This document shows, piece after piece, positions 62,402 through 64,000 of a stretch of DNA of 64,000 nt. The notes under the pieces were generated by a model. It had not been told where the DNA came from and did not search any database. It worked only from the letters and a program-made list of their open reading frames with translations. Made by a program: the position numbers and the translations under genes. The DNA lies in contig CAZETS010000024.1 of assembly GCA_964515335.1 (NCBI GenBank), positions 1 to 64,000 of the forward strand. Reading direction: 5' to 3'. The stretch's first letter is position 1. Each line of letters begins with the position of its first letter. The stretch comes from TMED88 sp964515335 (GTDB lineage Bacteria; Myxococcota_A; UBA9160; UBA4427).

Positions 62402-63927
62402 TGCTGCCGGGACTTCCCGCCCGCGATCCGGAAGCGCTCGCACTCGACGATCTCGAGCGCCGCCGCTCCTGGTCGGAGCTCGCCGATTGCAGCGTCCGGG
62501 TGGCGCGCTTCCTGCGCGAGGACGCCGGGCTGCGCCCGGACGACCACGTTGCGATCCTGATGGAGAACCGCGTCGAGATCGTCGAGCTGATCCTGGGCGG
62601 CATCCTGGCCGGGGTCTGGGTGACGCCGATCAACTGGCACCTCCTGCCGGAGGAGATCGCCTACGTGGTCGGCGACTCGGGGGCGCGGGTGCTGTTCTCG
62701 TCGGACCATTTCGCCGAGACGGCCGCGGCGGCGGTCGCCGACGCGGGGCGCGGCACCGAAATCCTGTTGGCGGGCGCGGCGCTCGACCGGGCGCTGGCGT
62801 CGGCGAGCGACGCGCCGATGGACCTCGACGGCCCGGCCGGCGGCAACATGATCTACACGAGCGGCACGACGGGTCGGCCCAAGGGCGTGAAGCGCACGCG
62901 GCCGCCGAACCTCGGGGCGGCGCTCGAGAACCTGGTGCGCCTCGGGGCCAACGTCGGCCTCGACGGCTCGGGACCGCACCTGATCACCGGCCCGATGTAT
63001 CACGCGGCGCCGCTGATGTTCGCGGTGTACGACAACGCCGGCGGGGCGCCGATCGTCATCATGCCGCGCTGGGACGAGCGCGAGGCCCTGCGGCTGATCG
63101 TGGAGCGCGAGATCGCGCACGCTCATCTCGTGCCCACCATGTTCAACCGACTGCTTCGCCTGCCGGACGACGAGCGCGAGGCGTTCCGCGCACCGGCGCT
63201 CGACCTGGTGCTGCACGGGGCCGCGCCGGTCTCGGTGGACGTGAAGCGGCGCATGATCGACTGGTGGGGGGAGGTCTTCGTCGAGTACTGGGGGGCGACC
63301 GAGGGCGGCGTGAACACGTTGGTCGACTCGAAGGACTGGCTCGCGCATCCCGGCACCGTGGGCCGCACGCTGCCCGCCTTCGAGGTGTTCGCGGTCGACG
63401 AGTCGGGAGGGCGGCTGCCCGCCGGCGTGGCGGGCGACCTCTACTGCCGCCACGAGCACCAGGATCGGGTCTTCGAGTATCACGGCGACGCGGTGAAGAC
63501 GAAGGCCGCGCATCCCGAGCCGGGGGTCTTCACCATCGGCGACGTCGGCTTCGTCGACGAGGACGGCTGGGTGCACCTGGTCGATCGCAAGTCCAACATG
63601 ATCATCTCGGGCGGCGTGAACATCTATCCGCTCGAGATCGAGCAGGCCCTGCAGGCGCACCCTGCGGTTTCGGACGCCGGCGTGTTCGGGATTCCCGACG
63701 ATGACTGGGGCGAGAGCGTGAAGGCCGCCGTCGAGCTGCACGACGGCTTCGCTCCCTCCGAGGCGCTGGCCGCCGAGCTGATCGCCTTCGTGCGCGAGCG
63801 GCTCGCGGGCTACAAGGTGCCGCGTAGCATCGACTTCGAGACCGAGCTGCCGCGCACGCCGAGCGGAAAGCTCTACCTTCGACACCTGCGCGACCGCTAC
63901 TGGAAGGATCGGGCGCGGCGCATTTGA
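62401..63927 (+). CDS. Acyl-CoA synthetase (ANL superfamily)
   Basis: 508 residues; ATG 62401 overlaps the previous stop. AMP-forming ligase: P-loop IYTSGTTGRPKGVKRT, A5 EYWGATEGG, hinge DRKSNMIISGGVNIYPLEIE and catalytic Lys in LPRTPSGKLYLRH. Activates a carboxylic acid with ATP and CoA. The architecture is of FadD13/FadD17-like acyl-CoA synthetases used for fatty or steroid-derived acids. Second gene of the operon under the TetR palindrome. Confidence 0.94.
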   Translation: MLPGLPARDPEALALDDLERRRSWSELADCSVRVARFLREDAGLRPDDHVAILMENRVEIVELILGGILAGVWVTPINWHLLPEEIAYVVGDSGARVLFSSDHFAETAAAAVADAGRGTEILLAGAALDRALASASDAPMDLDGPAGGNMIYTSGTTGRPKGVKRTRPPNLGAALENLVRLGANVGLDGSGPHLITGPMYHAAPLMFAVYDNAGGAPIVIMPRWDEREALRLIVEREIAHAHLVPTMFNRLLRLPDDEREAFRAPALDLVLHGAAPVSVDVKRRMIDWWGEVFVEYWGATEGGVNTLVDSKDWLAHPGTVGRTLPAFEVFAVDESGGRLPAGVAGDLYCRHEHQDRVFEYHGDAVKTKAAHPEPGVFTIGDVGFVDEDGWVHLVDRKSNMIISGGVNIYPLEIEQALQAHPAVSDAGVFGIPDDDWGESVKAAVELHDGFAPSEALAAELIAFVRERLAGYKVPRSIDFETELPRTPSGKLYLRHLRDRYWKDRARRI

Positions 63928-63937
63928 GGAGGAGGCG

Positions 63938-64000
63938 TTGAGCGCCCAGGGCGACGACACCGCGGCCGTCTTCCGCGACGCGGTACGGGGTGCGATCGGC
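63938..64000 (+). CDS. Start of a further gene, truncated by window edge
   Basis: TTG 63938 is preceded by GGAGGAGG at 5-nt spacing, 10 bp after the synthetase stop. The 21 visible codons (MSAQGDDTAAVFRDAVRGAIG) do not identify it. Third gene of the operon by position. Confidence 0.5.
   Translation, partial: MSAQGDDTAAVFRDAVRGAIG

Overview
The window is a 64 kb piece of a very GC-rich bacterial genome (by eye roughly 70% G+C, with GC-saturated third codon positions). It is tightly packed, with about 56 protein genes and no rRNA, tRNA or CRISPR array that I could see. The mix suggests an uncultured Myxococcota- or Deltaproteobacteria-like organism: eukaryote-like Ser/Thr kinases with PEGA/TPR-type architectures, a Na+-translocating NQR, many acyl-CoA dehydrogenases, a P450 and an LLM flavin oxidoreductase. 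That placement is inference, because there is no marker gene. A 100-N gap flanked by an exact 55-bp duplication shows that this is a scaffolded, probably metagenomic, assembly.

Layout. 0-4 kb: a transposase scrap, then two divergent polytopic GT-C-type membrane proteins. 3.8-10.5 kb: single-gene metabolism (msrA, an (R)-amine-transaminase-like enzyme, a 2OG-Fe(II) oxygenase, a cytochrome P450, yheU, yaiI, an SDR and a DUF1330-type protein). 10.7-13.7 kb: TetR, a large acyl-CoA dehydrogenase and dgkA. 13.8-19.7 kb: an ExeA/GspA-like ATPase divergent from a MoxR-DUF58-transglutaminase operon. 19.7-30.1 kb: a hotdog protein, two Ser/Thr kinases, a CsgG-like lipoprotein, murA (active-site Cys replaced by Asp) and a zinc-ribbon/nuclease-fold protein that spans the assembly gap. 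30.1-38.6 kb: a DsbA-like protein, a HAD hydrolase, rsmE, DUF5658, thiolase, amidase, HupE/UreJ and NnrU, with a strong promoter-plus-terminator unit in the HupE/NnrU intergenic region.

38.7-48.6 kb is the most coherent system. A Fur-like box precedes a porin, an FMN-binding exported protein and a four-helix membrane protein. These converge on a complete nqrABCDEF-apbE-nqrM operon. ApbE would attach FMN to NqrB, NqrC and, by its SGAT motif, to the porin-linked FMN protein. NqrM (58 aa) is the NQR iron-sulfur maturation factor. The arrangement suggests that Na+-NQR and an outer-membrane/periplasmic flavin module share one flavinylation enzyme.

49-64 kb is mainly acyl-CoA and xenobiotic/lipid catabolism. 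It holds a CBS protein, a lipoyl-E2-like protein lacking the catalytic His motif, an adjacent acyl-CoA dehydrogenase pair resembling heterotetrameric steroid-type ACADs with a KstR-like operator at its promoter, an LLM oxidoreductase, an N-acyl-D-amino-acid-deacylase-type amidohydrolase and a 3-hydroxyacyl-CoA dehydrogenase. It also holds DNA polymerase II (polB), a GH84-type glycosidase, a TetR regulator with a 26-bp palindromic operator, and a divergent SnoaL/acyl-CoA synthetase operon that runs off the right edge.
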